A stretch of 34,219 nucleotides of DNA, taken from NCBI GenBank assembly GCA_003021045.1, contig PXRN01000013.1, forward strand, positions 1 through 34,219. The letters are read 5' to 3'. This DNA comes from Halobacteriales archaeon QS_4_69_34. GTDB taxonomy: Archaea > Halobacteriota > Halobacteria > Halobacteriales > Halococcaceae. The notes beneath the pieces were generated by a model. The model searched no databases. It saw only the letters and a list, made by a program, of their open reading frames with translations, and was not told where the DNA came from. A program made the translations under genes and the position numbers. This document shows, piece after piece, positions 15,509-23,402 of this stretch; positions within the stretch are counted from its first letter, which is position 1; each line of letters opens with the position of its first letter.

Positions 15509-16182
15509 TCGTCGGCGCGGGTGACATCGGCACGCCGCTGATCGACACCGCTACTCGCTCCGGAAACGAGGTCGTGGTTATCGAACGGAACACGCGGAAA
15601 GCCGATGACATCGCCAGCCAGTTCGACTGTCTAGTGCTCAACGCGGACGCTACCACGAAAGAAACGCTGAGCGATGCCGGAGCCGAGCAGGCTGACGCGA
15701 TCATCTCAACGACTGATCAAGACGCGACGAACGTCATGGTCTGTCTGCTCGCGGAGGAATTCGGTGTCCCGACGATCACGTCGGTCGTCCACGATGCCGA
15801 GCACATGAATCTCTTCCGTCGGATCGGGGCGAACACGATCGAAAACCCTCAGCAGCTCATCGCCGGCCATCTCTATCGGGCGGTAGCCAGGCCAGCTATC
15901 GTTGACTATATGCGAATCGGGGAGAAAGCAGAAATCTTCGAAATCCGGGTGACAGAGGAAGCACCGGTTGCCGGGATGACACTCGCCGAAGCAGGCGAGG
16001 AGGACTTCCTCTCCGACGATGTCTTGATCGTCGCCATCGAGCGTGAGGGTGATGGCAAACCACTGACGCCACGAGGGGAGACGCGGATCGAAGCTAGTGA
16101 TCTATTGACGGTCTATTCCGCAAGCGGGGCCGACTCGGCACTCACGGACGTCTTCGGCCATTATGAAGATAAAACAACATGA
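15496..16182 (+). CDS. trkA: TrkA potassium uptake regulator (RCK_N + RCK_C)
   Basis: This 228-residue protein is the cytoplasmic gating subunit of a Trk/Ktr potassium transporter. The N-terminal RCK_N Rossmann domain has GAGDIG at residues 7-12 and E30 at the end of strand 2, the usual signature for NAD(H)/ATP-type ligand binding. The second half, APVAGMTLAEAGEEDFLSDD through DLLTVYSASG, is an RCK_C domain. The gene starts inside the preceding small ORF (13-base overlap) and is 60 bases before trkH. The single RCK_N-RCK_C layout would form octameric rings, unlike the double-length bacterial TrkA. Its RCK_C resembles that in the divergent regulator at 12764-13525, suggesting the two respond to a related ligand. 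Confidence 0.92.
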   Translation: MYIIIVGAGDIGTPLIDTATRSGNEVVVIERNTRKADDIASQFDCLVLNADATTKETLSDAGAEQADAIISTTDQDATNVMVCLLAEEFGVPTITSVVHDAEHMNLFRRIGANTIENPQQLIAGHLYRAVARPAIVDYMRIGEKAEIFEIRVTEEAPVAGMTLAEAGEEDFLSDDVLIVAIEREGDGKPLTPRGETRIEASDLLTVYSASGADSALTDVFGHYEDKTT

Positions 16183-16242
16183 CGGGCGGTGGAACGTCTG
16201 GAATTATTGACGTGATGCTTGTATGATAGGCAACGGTCCACG

Positions 16243-17796
16243 ATGAGAGTGAACACGAACACTGTCGGGCGCGACGTCGGTCGCATCGTCCAAGCTATCT
16301 CCCTGATGATGGTGGCTTCCGTCGTCGTAGCAGCCGTAAATGGCGAGTTCTACGCTGTTCCCGCCTTTGTCGTATCTGCAATCATCGTGGCTGGAATCGG
16401 CACTGGATTCGTGTGGCGATGCCGGGGGGCGGACCCGCCCGAAAAACGTGAAGCGATGGTCACCGCGGCCACCGCATGGGCCATTATCGGTGTCCTCGGT
16501 AGCCTGCCGTTTTTGTTGGTCGCCTGGACGATTCAAGTCGACCCGGTCCCAGTCTGGACGAATACACCGCCGATGAATGCGACGACCGCAGTATTTCTCC
16601 GCCCGCTCGATGCGGTGTTCGAGAGTATGAGCGGCTTCACTGGGACCGGGCTAACGATGGCGGCTGTCGAAGATGAACTACCGCGATCACTCCACTGGTG
16701 GCGGTCGTTCATCGAGTGGATCGGCGGCGTCGGAGTGATCGTGTTGACTGTCGCCATTCTCCGACGAGGTAGTGGAAGGAGTGGTTCGTATACTCTCTAC
16801 GAAAGCGAAGCCCGATCCGAAAAGATTCACCCGAGTATCGTGACAACGGTTCGTGAAATCTGGAAGATTTTTGTGAGTCTCACTATCGGGTCGATCGTCT
16901 TGTTTCTCCTCGTCGGAATGCCGCTATGGGATGCGATCAATCACGGGATGACCGGTATTGCGACGGGTGGATTCTCCGTCCACGCAGCGTCGATCGGGCA
17001 TTACGACAGCCCACTGATCGAGTATGCAACGATTCCTATAATGGTCGCCGGTAGTATTGCGTTCCCCATCCATTATCTGATCTTCAAAGGTGAGTTGCGG
17101 AACCTCTATGCCGACCTGCAGACACGGTGGGTATTCATCTGGTTCACGGTCGGGTCACTCTTGCTATCGGGGATTCTATACGCGAACGGACAGTACGGGA
17201 CGCTAGAAGAAACGTTCAGGATCAGTCTGTTCCAGTTCGTCTCCGCGACCTCGAACACCGGCTTTGGAAGCGCGACGATCGGTGGTGGGACGGAACAGGT
17301 CTGGAGCGCCGGCGCGACACTGTTAGCGTGTGTCGGGATGCTCACTGGCGCAGCGGCCGGATCGACGGTTAGTGGGCTCAAGCTCATTCGGGTGATCACG
17401 CTTATCAAAGGAACGATATGGCAGATAAAAGATGTGTTTCGGCCACGAACTGCGATCCGGTATCTGCAGATCGGTGAGCGCAGACTCAGCGAAGAACAGG
17501 CCCAGCGTGAGTACACCGAGGCGACAGTAGTGTTCGTCCTCTGGGTTACGTTCCTTGCAATCGGCGTTGCCGTCGTTCTTCGTGTACTATCGCCAGCTCA
17601 TCCGCTGGAATACGTGATTTTCGACGTGATGAGTGCGCAGAGTAACGTCGGTCTGGATTCCGGGATCACCGGTCCGGATATGCCCGATACGGCCAAGGGG
17701 ATGTTGATAATCAACATGTGGGTCGGTCGGCTCGAGATCATCCCCGTTGCGGTACTGCTGGGGTCGATTTTGCAGCGGCTCGATCTCTATCGCTGA
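16243..17796 (+). CDS. trkH: TrkH-type potassium transporter membrane subunit
   Basis: This 517-residue membrane protein has the fourfold M1-P-M2 layout of the SKT (TrkH/KtrB) family. The four pore-loop filters can be read: SGFTGTGLT near residue 129, TGIATGGFS near 240, SATSNTGFGSA near 340, and SAQSNVGLDSGIT near 465. Each contributes the conserved glycine that lines the potassium filter. The start is placed at ATG 16243 (MRVNTNTVGRDV); a TTG at 16219 in frame is possible but adds a non-membrane, non-family sequence. AATTATT at 16202-16208 could be a separate promoter, though cotranscription with trkA is likely. Sampled sequence here is near 48-55% GC, lower than the ~67% sampled in gltB. 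Confidence 0.93.
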   Translation: MRVNTNTVGRDVGRIVQAISLMMVASVVVAAVNGEFYAVPAFVVSAIIVAGIGTGFVWRCRGADPPEKREAMVTAATAWAIIGVLGSLPFLLVAWTIQVDPVPVWTNTPPMNATTAVFLRPLDAVFESMSGFTGTGLTMAAVEDELPRSLHWWRSFIEWIGGVGVIVLTVAILRRGSGRSGSYTLYESEARSEKIHPSIVTTVREIWKIFVSLTIGSIVLFLLVGMPLWDAINHGMTGIATGGFSVHAASIGHYDSPLIEYATIPIMVAGSIAFPIHYLIFKGELRNLYADLQTRWVFIWFTVGSLLLSGILYANGQYGTLEETFRISLFQFVSATSNTGFGSATIGGGTEQVWSAGATLLACVGMLTGAAAGSTVSGLKLIRVITLIKGTIWQIKDVFRPRTAIRYLQIGERRLSEEQAQREYTEATVVFVLWVTFLAIGVAVVLRVLSPAHPLEYVIFDVMSAQSNVGLDSGITGPDMPDTAKGMLIINMWVGRLEIIPVAVLLGSILQRLDLYR

Positions 17797-18042
17797 GAGG
17801 CATGTGATCCGTCACTATACACTGCTTTGCCAGCCGTGAACTGAACTGTCCCGTTGAGGAGTTGCTTCCAGGGAGACCGACGCCCTAGCTGGTCCGACTA
17901 TCGCGATCTCGCGGTCCACGAGGGAGACAAACGAGAGGAGCACGTGCGCGTTCGTCCTCCTCCCACACTCCGAAGCCGCGCGTGTGGCGGGCGTCCCGGG
18001 AAGCGTCGCGGGTGGCCCCAGCAGCCGGAGCGCGCCGGGGGA

Positions 18043-18048
18043 GTTATG
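18043..18048 (+). promoter_or_regulatory. TATA-like box for egsA
   Basis: GTTATG lies 25-30 bases before ATG 18073. It supports this start over in-frame codons further upstream, which would add a low-complexity extension. Confidence 0.4.
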
Positions 18049-18072
18049 CGTCCGCCGGCATCACTCGGCGGC

Positions 18073-19137
18073 ATGTTCGAGAAGTCGACGTGGATACGCC
18101 TGCCGCGCAACGTCGTGGTGGGCCACGGCGTCCTTGACTCCACGGTCGAAGCCGTCTCGGAGCTCCACCTCGGAGGCCGCCCGCTCGTCGTGACGAGCCC
18201 CACTCCCCGGGAGATCGCTGCCGATCGCGTCGTCGAGGCGTTCACCGCGGCGGGCGCGGAGCCGGCGACGGTCGTCGTCGAGGCGGCCAGCTTCGCGGCA
18301 GTCGAGCGCGTCGTCGAAACCGCTCGCGCCGAGGAGGCCGGCTTTCTCGTCGGTGTCGGCGGCGGGAAGGCCATCGACATCGCCAAGATGGCGAGCGATT
18401 CGTTGAGCGCGGGCTTCGTCTCGGTGCCGACCGCGGCGAGCCACGACGGCATCGTCTCCGGGCGCGGCTCGGTCCCGGAGGGCGACACCCGTCACTCGGT
18501 CGCCGCCGAGCCCCCGCTCGCGGTGGTCGCCGACACCGAGATCATCGCCGACGCCCCCTGGAGACTGACCACCGCAGGCTGTGCGGACATCATCTCGAAC
18601 TTCACCGCCGTGCGCGACTGGCAGCTCGCCCACCGCCTCCAAGGGGTTCCCTACTCGGAGTACGCGGGCGCGCTCAGCCGGATGACCGCCGAGCTGCTCG
18701 TCGAGCGCGCCGACTCGATCAAACAGGGGCTAGAGGAGTCGGCGTGGATCGTCGTGAAGGCGCTCGTCTCCTCGGGGGTCGCCATGTCCATTGCGGACTC
18801 CTCGCGGCCGGCCAGCGGCGCGGAGCATCTCTTCAGCCACCAGCTCGACCGGCTTGCGCCCGGCACGGCACTACACGGCCACCAGGTGGGTGTGGGCGCG
18901 CTCCTGACCGAGTACCTCCACACCGGGCGGGAGGGGCGGTGGCGCGACGCCCGCGCGGCCCTCCGGCGGATCGGCGCACCGACGACCGCCGCCGAGCTCG
19001 GGGTCGAGTCGGAGACGGTCGTCGCGGCGCTCGCGAGTGCCCACGAGATCCGCGATCGCTACACCATCCTCGGCGACGGCATCAGCGAGGCGGCCGCCCA
19101 CGAGGCCGCCGCCGTGACGGGCGTGATCGAGGCGTAG
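18073..19137 (+). CDS. egsA: sn-glycerol-1-phosphate dehydrogenase
   Basis: This 354-residue NAD(P)-dependent enzyme reduces dihydroxyacetone phosphate to sn-glycerol-1-phosphate, the backbone of archaeal ether lipids. The nucleotide-binding motif GVGGGKAIDIAK is at residues 94-105 and the phosphate/substrate region VPTAASHDGI at 118-127. Candidate zinc ligands are D172 (GCADIISN), H252 in SGAEHLFSH and H270 in LHGHQVGVG. Length and motif order match archaeal G1PDH. The start at ATG 18073 (MFEKSTWIRLPRNV) is the usual family N-terminus. It stands alone and converges on the E1-alpha gene. Confidence 0.95.
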   Translation: MFEKSTWIRLPRNVVVGHGVLDSTVEAVSELHLGGRPLVVTSPTPREIAADRVVEAFTAAGAEPATVVVEAASFAAVERVVETARAEEAGFLVGVGGGKAIDIAKMASDSLSAGFVSVPTAASHDGIVSGRGSVPEGDTRHSVAAEPPLAVVADTEIIADAPWRLTTAGCADIISNFTAVRDWQLAHRLQGVPYSEYAGALSRMTAELLVERADSIKQGLEESAWIVVKALVSSGVAMSIADSSRPASGAEHLFSHQLDRLAPGTALHGHQVGVGALLTEYLHTGREGRWRDARAALRRIGAPTTAAELGVESETVVAALASAHEIRDRYTILGDGISEAAAHEAAAVTGVIEA

Positions 19138-19248
19138 CCGATCGAGACAGCCCAGGGATGGGCCGGGATGGAGACTGAGGCCCGGCGACTCGGAGAGCAG
19201 GGCCGAAAACGAGTCCCGGACAGCCGCTTCACCGCGCTCGTCGACGCC

Positions 19249-20355
19249 TCATTTCCGGAACGGCGCGTCGCCGTGGCGCTCGCGGAGCGCGTCGAGTTCG
19301 GCGCGCTGCTCGCGGAGGCGGTCGGGCGGCTCCGCGTAGACATGCTCGAACACCTTGTCCGGGTCCGCTTCGACCGCCTCGGCGACCTCGATGGCGTCGG
19401 CGACGCGCTCCTCGACGCGGGTCCGGATCGCGTCATCCAGCTCGTCGTCGAGCCGCCCCGACCGGCGGAGGAAGGCCCCGAAACGCGGTATCGGGTCCCG
19501 ATCGAGCCACTCCTCGCTTACCCCCTCGCGGTAAACCTCCGGATCGTCGGCCGTCGAGTGGGCGCTGTAGCGGTACTGGACCGCCTCGATCAGCGTCGGC
19601 CGCCGCTCGTCCTCGGGGGGGTCCTTGGCTTTCTCGACGGCCTCGCGGGTGACCCGATAGACCGCGAGCGGGTCCATGCCGTCGACCTGCACGCCCTCGA
19701 AGCCGTAGGCCCGTGCCTTCCCCGCGATGGTCGCGCTCGCGGTCTGGCGCTCCCGGGGGAGGCTGATCGCCCAGCCGTTGTTGTTACAGAAGAAGACGTT
19801 GGGGGTGTCGAACACGCCCGCGAAGTTCAGCCCCTCGTGGAAGTCCCCCTCGCTCGTGGCGCCGTCGCCGAGATAGCAGAGGAAGGCCTGCTCTTCGCCC
19901 TGCAACCGCGAGGCCCACGCCATCCCGACCGTCTGTGGGACCTGCGTGGCGATCGGGACGTACTCGGGCGTGACGTTCAGCTCCCCGGGGATCGCGTAGC
20001 CCTCGCCGTGGCCGGCCATCGTGCACAGCAGCGCCGCGGGCTCCATCCCGCGGACGAGCTTCGCGGCGTGCTCGCGGTAGGTCGGCACCAGCCAGTCCGC
20101 CGCGCCGAGTGCGTGGGCGCTCGCCACCTGTGCGCCCTCCTGACCGGCGATCGGGGCGTAGGTCCCGATCCGGCCCTGGCGCTGGAAGCTCACGGCCCGC
20201 TCGTCGAAGTGGCGAGCGAGCCGGAGGTCCTCGTAGATGGCGAGCAGCGCCTCGTCGCCGAGGTCGGGTGGGTCGGCGTCGGGCAGGAGCCGCCCGTCCG
20301 TGTCGAGTAGCTGTACGCGATCCCATTCGTCCCGTCGCTCCCGTTGGATGCTCAT
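19249..20355 (-). CDS. pdhA: ThDP-dependent 2-oxoacid dehydrogenase E1 component, alpha subunit
   Basis: This 368-residue protein is the alpha subunit of a pyruvate or branched-chain 2-oxoacid dehydrogenase E1, which decarboxylates the oxoacid with thiamine diphosphate. The ThDP-binding motif runs from GDG at residues 163-165 to NNN at 191-193, with the expected spacing. The conserved YRYSAHSTADDP near 267 is the loop that is phosphorylated in mitochondrial homologues. E1-beta, E2 and E3 genes, usually in one operon, are all missing nearby, so the partner must be encoded elsewhere or this is an isolated paralogue. Substrate specificity is not readable. The gap of 407 bases upstream separates it from paaK on the same strand. 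Confidence 0.88.
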   Translation of the reverse strand: MSIQRERRDEWDRVQLLDTDGRLLPDADPPDLGDEALLAIYEDLRLARHFDERAVSFQRQGRIGTYAPIAGQEGAQVASAHALGAADWLVPTYREHAAKLVRGMEPAALLCTMAGHGEGYAIPGELNVTPEYVPIATQVPQTVGMAWASRLQGEEQAFLCYLGDGATSEGDFHEGLNFAGVFDTPNVFFCNNNGWAISLPRERQTASATIAGKARAYGFEGVQVDGMDPLAVYRVTREAVEKAKDPPEDERRPTLIEAVQYRYSAHSTADDPEVYREGVSEEWLDRDPIPRFGAFLRRSGRLDDELDDAIRTRVEERVADAIEVAEAVEADPDKVFEHVYAEPPDRLREQRAELDALRERHGDAPFRK

Positions 20356-20762
20356 CGGTGTCTCTCGAAAACAGGGTGGTGTTCGTGTGCCGCTCGCGGT
20401 TCGTCAAAACGGTGCGCATCCGCTCCGTGACGGACGCCACTCAGGCCCCTCATGGCGAGGCGCGCCCGCCGTCCCGTGGATCGCCCATCGGGCTATCCAC
20501 CGGGCGCGTGCTCGCCGCGACCGTCCGCGACGTTGCCCGCCGTTGAGTGACCGCCGAACGGACGTGTCCCCACCGGCGTCGATTTCGAAAAGAGCACGAA
20601 AGCGCTGCACTCGCGGGTAGCGCGTTCACTGCCGGCACCACGGACGCCAGCCGGACCGGTGGGGTCCATACCCTCCGGTTCGGTGCATCGGCGTTTAATC
20701 CTTACGGGAGGGGCGCCACGGCGCTCCGGCTGGTCGAGAACTCGATGGCGCGGCGCTCGGCC
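20356..20762. other. 407-base gap between paaK and the E1-alpha gene
   Basis: No gene, tRNA or obvious repeat is seen. It should carry the E1-alpha promoter (minus strand), but no clean TATA box is found at the expected position. A small AT-rich patch at 20690-20703 is the only compositional signal. Confidence 0.4.
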
Positions 20763-22046
20763 CTACCGATGGTCGTACACCCGCTTTGCCTTCCCGACCT
20801 CGGTGCGCTCGATTTCGCCCGGTCCGACGACGGTGAGCTCGTCGGGCGCGACGTCGAGGCTCGCCCCCAGTCGCTCGGCGATCCGCTCGCGGAGGCGCTC
20901 GCTACTCCCGTCGTAGCCGGCGTGGTGCTCGACGGTGATCGCCATCGTGTCCATCGTGCCTTCGCGCCGGAGGTCGATTCGGTAGTGGGGCGCGACGGCC
21001 TCGAACTCGACCATCGCGGCCTCGATCTGGCTGACGTAGACGTTCACCCCGCGGACGACCAGCAGGTCGTCGGTCCTGCCGGTGACGTTGTCCATTCGGG
21101 CGGCGGTCCGCCCGCACGCACAGGGCTCGCGGGTGAGGCTCGTGACGTCGCCCGTCCGGTAGCGGAGTACGGGTAGGGCCTCCTTGGTCAGCGTCGTCAG
21201 GACCAGTTCGCCCTCCTCGCCCTCCGGAAGCACCGCGCCGGTTTCGGGATCGACGACCTCGGGATAGAAGTGGTCCTCCCAGACGTGCAGGCCCTCCTGA
21301 GCGTGGGCACACTCGATCGACACTCCGGGGCCGATCACCTCCGAGAGCCCGTAGACGTCGATCGCGGTGACGCCGAGCGCGCCCTCGATCTCCGCGCGCA
21401 TCGGGTCGGTGAACGGTTCCGCGCCGATCGTCACCGTCGAGACGGGAAGCTCGCGCGGGTCGACGCCGCGCTCGTCGGCGAACTCGGCGAGATAGAGACA
21501 GTAAGAGGGGGTGCACGCGAGCGCGTCCGACCCGAGGTCCTCCAGCATCGTGAGCTGGCGGGCGGTGTCGCCTCCGCCGGTCGGAACGACCGTGGCACCG
21601 AGGGCCTCGATCCCGGCGTGAAATCCCAGCCCGCCGGTGAAGAGGCCGTAGCCGTAGGCGTTCTGTACCGTGTCGCCGGGCTCGATCCCCGCGGCCGCGA
21701 GCGAGCGCGCCATCACCGATCGCCAGCGGTCGAGGTCGCCCTCCGTGTAGGCGACGATCTTCGGCTTCCCCGTGGTCCCCGAGGAGGCGTGGACCCGCCG
21801 GATCTCTGCGTCGGGAACCGCAAAGAGGCCGTCGGGGTACTCCTCCCGAAAGTCTTCTTTCGTCGTGAAGGGCAGCCGGTCGAGGGCCGCGACGCCGACG
21901 TCCTCAGGCGCCACGCCGGCTGCGTCGAGCGCGTCGCGGTAGAACGGGACGTTCTCGTGGGCGTGGACGGCCGTCTCGCGGAGTCGCTCGTCCTGTACCG
22001 TCCGGAGCTCCGCCAACGGAGCCGTCTCGACGTCGTGGTAGATCAT
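20763..22046 (-). CDS. paaK: phenylacetate-CoA ligase-type AMP-forming enzyme
   Basis: This 427-residue adenylate-forming enzyme has the length of phenylacetate-CoA ligases (about 430). ASSGTTGKPK at residues 87-96 is the phosphate-binding loop. VYGLSEVIGPG is the adenine-binding motif of the PaaK group, YRTGDVTSL is the A8-region aspartate motif, and GKAKRVYDHR at the C-terminus carries the catalytic lysine. A CACGR cluster near residue 310 is typical of PaaK. It would activate an aryl acid, classically phenylacetate, with ATP and CoA. No paa ring-oxygenase genes are nearby, so the role may be salvage or another aromatic acid. The start is ATG 22046; it diverges from the radical SAM gene. 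Confidence 0.9.
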   Translation of the reverse strand: MIYHDVETAPLAELRTVQDERLRETAVHAHENVPFYRDALDAAGVAPEDVGVAALDRLPFTTKEDFREEYPDGLFAVPDAEIRRVHASSGTTGKPKIVAYTEGDLDRWRSVMARSLAAAGIEPGDTVQNAYGYGLFTGGLGFHAGIEALGATVVPTGGGDTARQLTMLEDLGSDALACTPSYCLYLAEFADERGVDPRELPVSTVTIGAEPFTDPMRAEIEGALGVTAIDVYGLSEVIGPGVSIECAHAQEGLHVWEDHFYPEVVDPETGAVLPEGEEGELVLTTLTKEALPVLRYRTGDVTSLTREPCACGRTAARMDNVTGRTDDLLVVRGVNVYVSQIEAAMVEFEAVAPHYRIDLRREGTMDTMAITVEHHAGYDGSSERLRERIAERLGASLDVAPDELTVVGPGEIERTEVGKAKRVYDHR

Positions 22047-22333
22047 GGCGCGTGAGTCGATCCCACGCCACATAGCCGTTCGGGTGTGTTGTTCCGATGG
22101 ACGCCCGGACGGTAGTGCGCCGGCGTTTCTCCGCCCCGCCGCGGAGCAGCGCGGTCTCTCGCGTGTGGGCACTCGCGGCTCGTCTCTCACGGATCGCGAC
22201 CTCGGACCCCACGACGTTCCCTCCTCGACGACCGACCCGTTCGCGGGCGGGCTGGCCGGCCCGGGCGGTCCCCGGCGGGTACGGCGTGGAACGCACGCCT
22301 TTTCAGGTCCGGCGACGAACCGGCCTTCACCGA

Positions 22334-23326
22334 ATGCTCTCGAAGGGCTGTGAACAGTGCGCGAAGGGCGGCAAGATGGTGCTGTTCGTCTACGGCTACT
22401 GCGACCAGCGCGACTGCTTTTACTGTCCGCTCGGCGAGAACAGAAAGAACGTCTCGCAGGTGTACGCCAACGAGCGCCGCGTCGAGTCCGACGAGGACGT
22501 CCTCGCGGAGGCCCACCGGATGGACGCCTTGGGCACTTCGATCACCGGCGGCGAGCCCCAGGAGGCGATGGCGAAGACCTGCCGGTACCTCTCGCTGCTG
22601 AAAGAGGAGTTCGGCACGGACCACCACACTCACCTCTACACGGGGATCACGGGCGGCCGGGAGAACATGCGCCGGCTGAGCGAGGCGGGGCTCGACGAGA
22701 TCCGCTTTCACCCGCCCTACGAGCTGTGGGGCGACCTCCACGGCACCGACTGGGAGAGGATCCTCTACACCGCACGCGAGGAGGGCCTCACGCCGGCGTT
22801 CGAGATCCCGGGCATCCGGGCCGAGCCCGAGTTTCTGGACTTTCTCGACGAGGGCGCGGCGGAGTTCTGCAACGTCAACGAGTTCGAGATGTCCGACGGT
22901 AACTACCGGCGGATGCAAGAGCAGGGCTTCGAGCTGCGCGAGGGCCACATGAGCGCGGTCGAGGGCAGCCACGACGTCCTCAAGGTGATGGGCGACCACG
23001 AGAGGGTATACTTCTGTACGAGCGTGTTCAAAGACGCCGCCCAGCACAGAAATCGCTTGAAGCGGATGGCCCGCACGATCCGACGGGAGTTCGACGACGT
23101 CACCGACGACGGCACCCTCGTCTACGGGAAGGCGTGGGAGCCCGCCGAGCGGTTCGCGGCGCTCGGCGTCCCCGAGGAGTTCTACACCGCCAAGAGCGAG
23201 CACGTCGAGCTCGCGTGGTGGCTCCTCGAGGAGATGGTCGAGGAGGGGGACGTCGACCGAGGGGAGATCGTCGAGCAGTACCCGACTGCCGACGCGACGG
23301 TCGTCGAGCGGACGCCGCTGGCGTAG
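22334..23326 (+). CDS. radical SAM protein (COG2108-like) with CX4CX2C cluster motif
   Basis: This 330-residue protein resembles archaeal proteins related to pyruvate formate-lyase activating enzyme. The N-terminus has CxxC (C6, C9: GCEQCAKGGKMVLFVYGYC), then C23, C28 and C31 in CDQRDCFYCPLGE. The last three are the expected [4Fe-4S] ligands but with four residues between the first two, not the usual three; the bases read this without ambiguity. SITGGEP near residue 74 is the SAM-binding GGE motif, and EIRFHPP and FEIPG are later barrel strands. The substrate is unknown. ATG 22334 is favoured over upstream codons because homologues start M-x2-GCxxC. It diverges from paaK across 287 bases with no other gene. 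Confidence 0.85.
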   Translation: MLSKGCEQCAKGGKMVLFVYGYCDQRDCFYCPLGENRKNVSQVYANERRVESDEDVLAEAHRMDALGTSITGGEPQEAMAKTCRYLSLLKEEFGTDHHTHLYTGITGGRENMRRLSEAGLDEIRFHPPYELWGDLHGTDWERILYTAREEGLTPAFEIPGIRAEPEFLDFLDEGAAEFCNVNEFEMSDGNYRRMQEQGFELREGHMSAVEGSHDVLKVMGDHERVYFCTSVFKDAAQHRNRLKRMARTIRREFDDVTDDGTLVYGKAWEPAERFAALGVPEEFYTAKSEHVELAWWLLEEMVEEGDVDRGEIVEQYPTADATVVERTPLA

Positions 23327-23372
23327 ATCGGTCTTCGGCGGCAGGTTCCGCCTTTCTCGGCCCGACGAAAGG

Positions 23373-23378
23373 TATATG
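23373..23378 (+). promoter_or_regulatory. TATA box for the cohesin-like gene
   Basis: TATATG lies 25-30 bases before ATG 23403. It overlaps an earlier in-frame ATG (23376), which is therefore unlikely to be used. Confidence 0.55.
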
Positions 23379-23402
23379 CCGCGAGCGAGAGCAACGCGGA
23401 CG

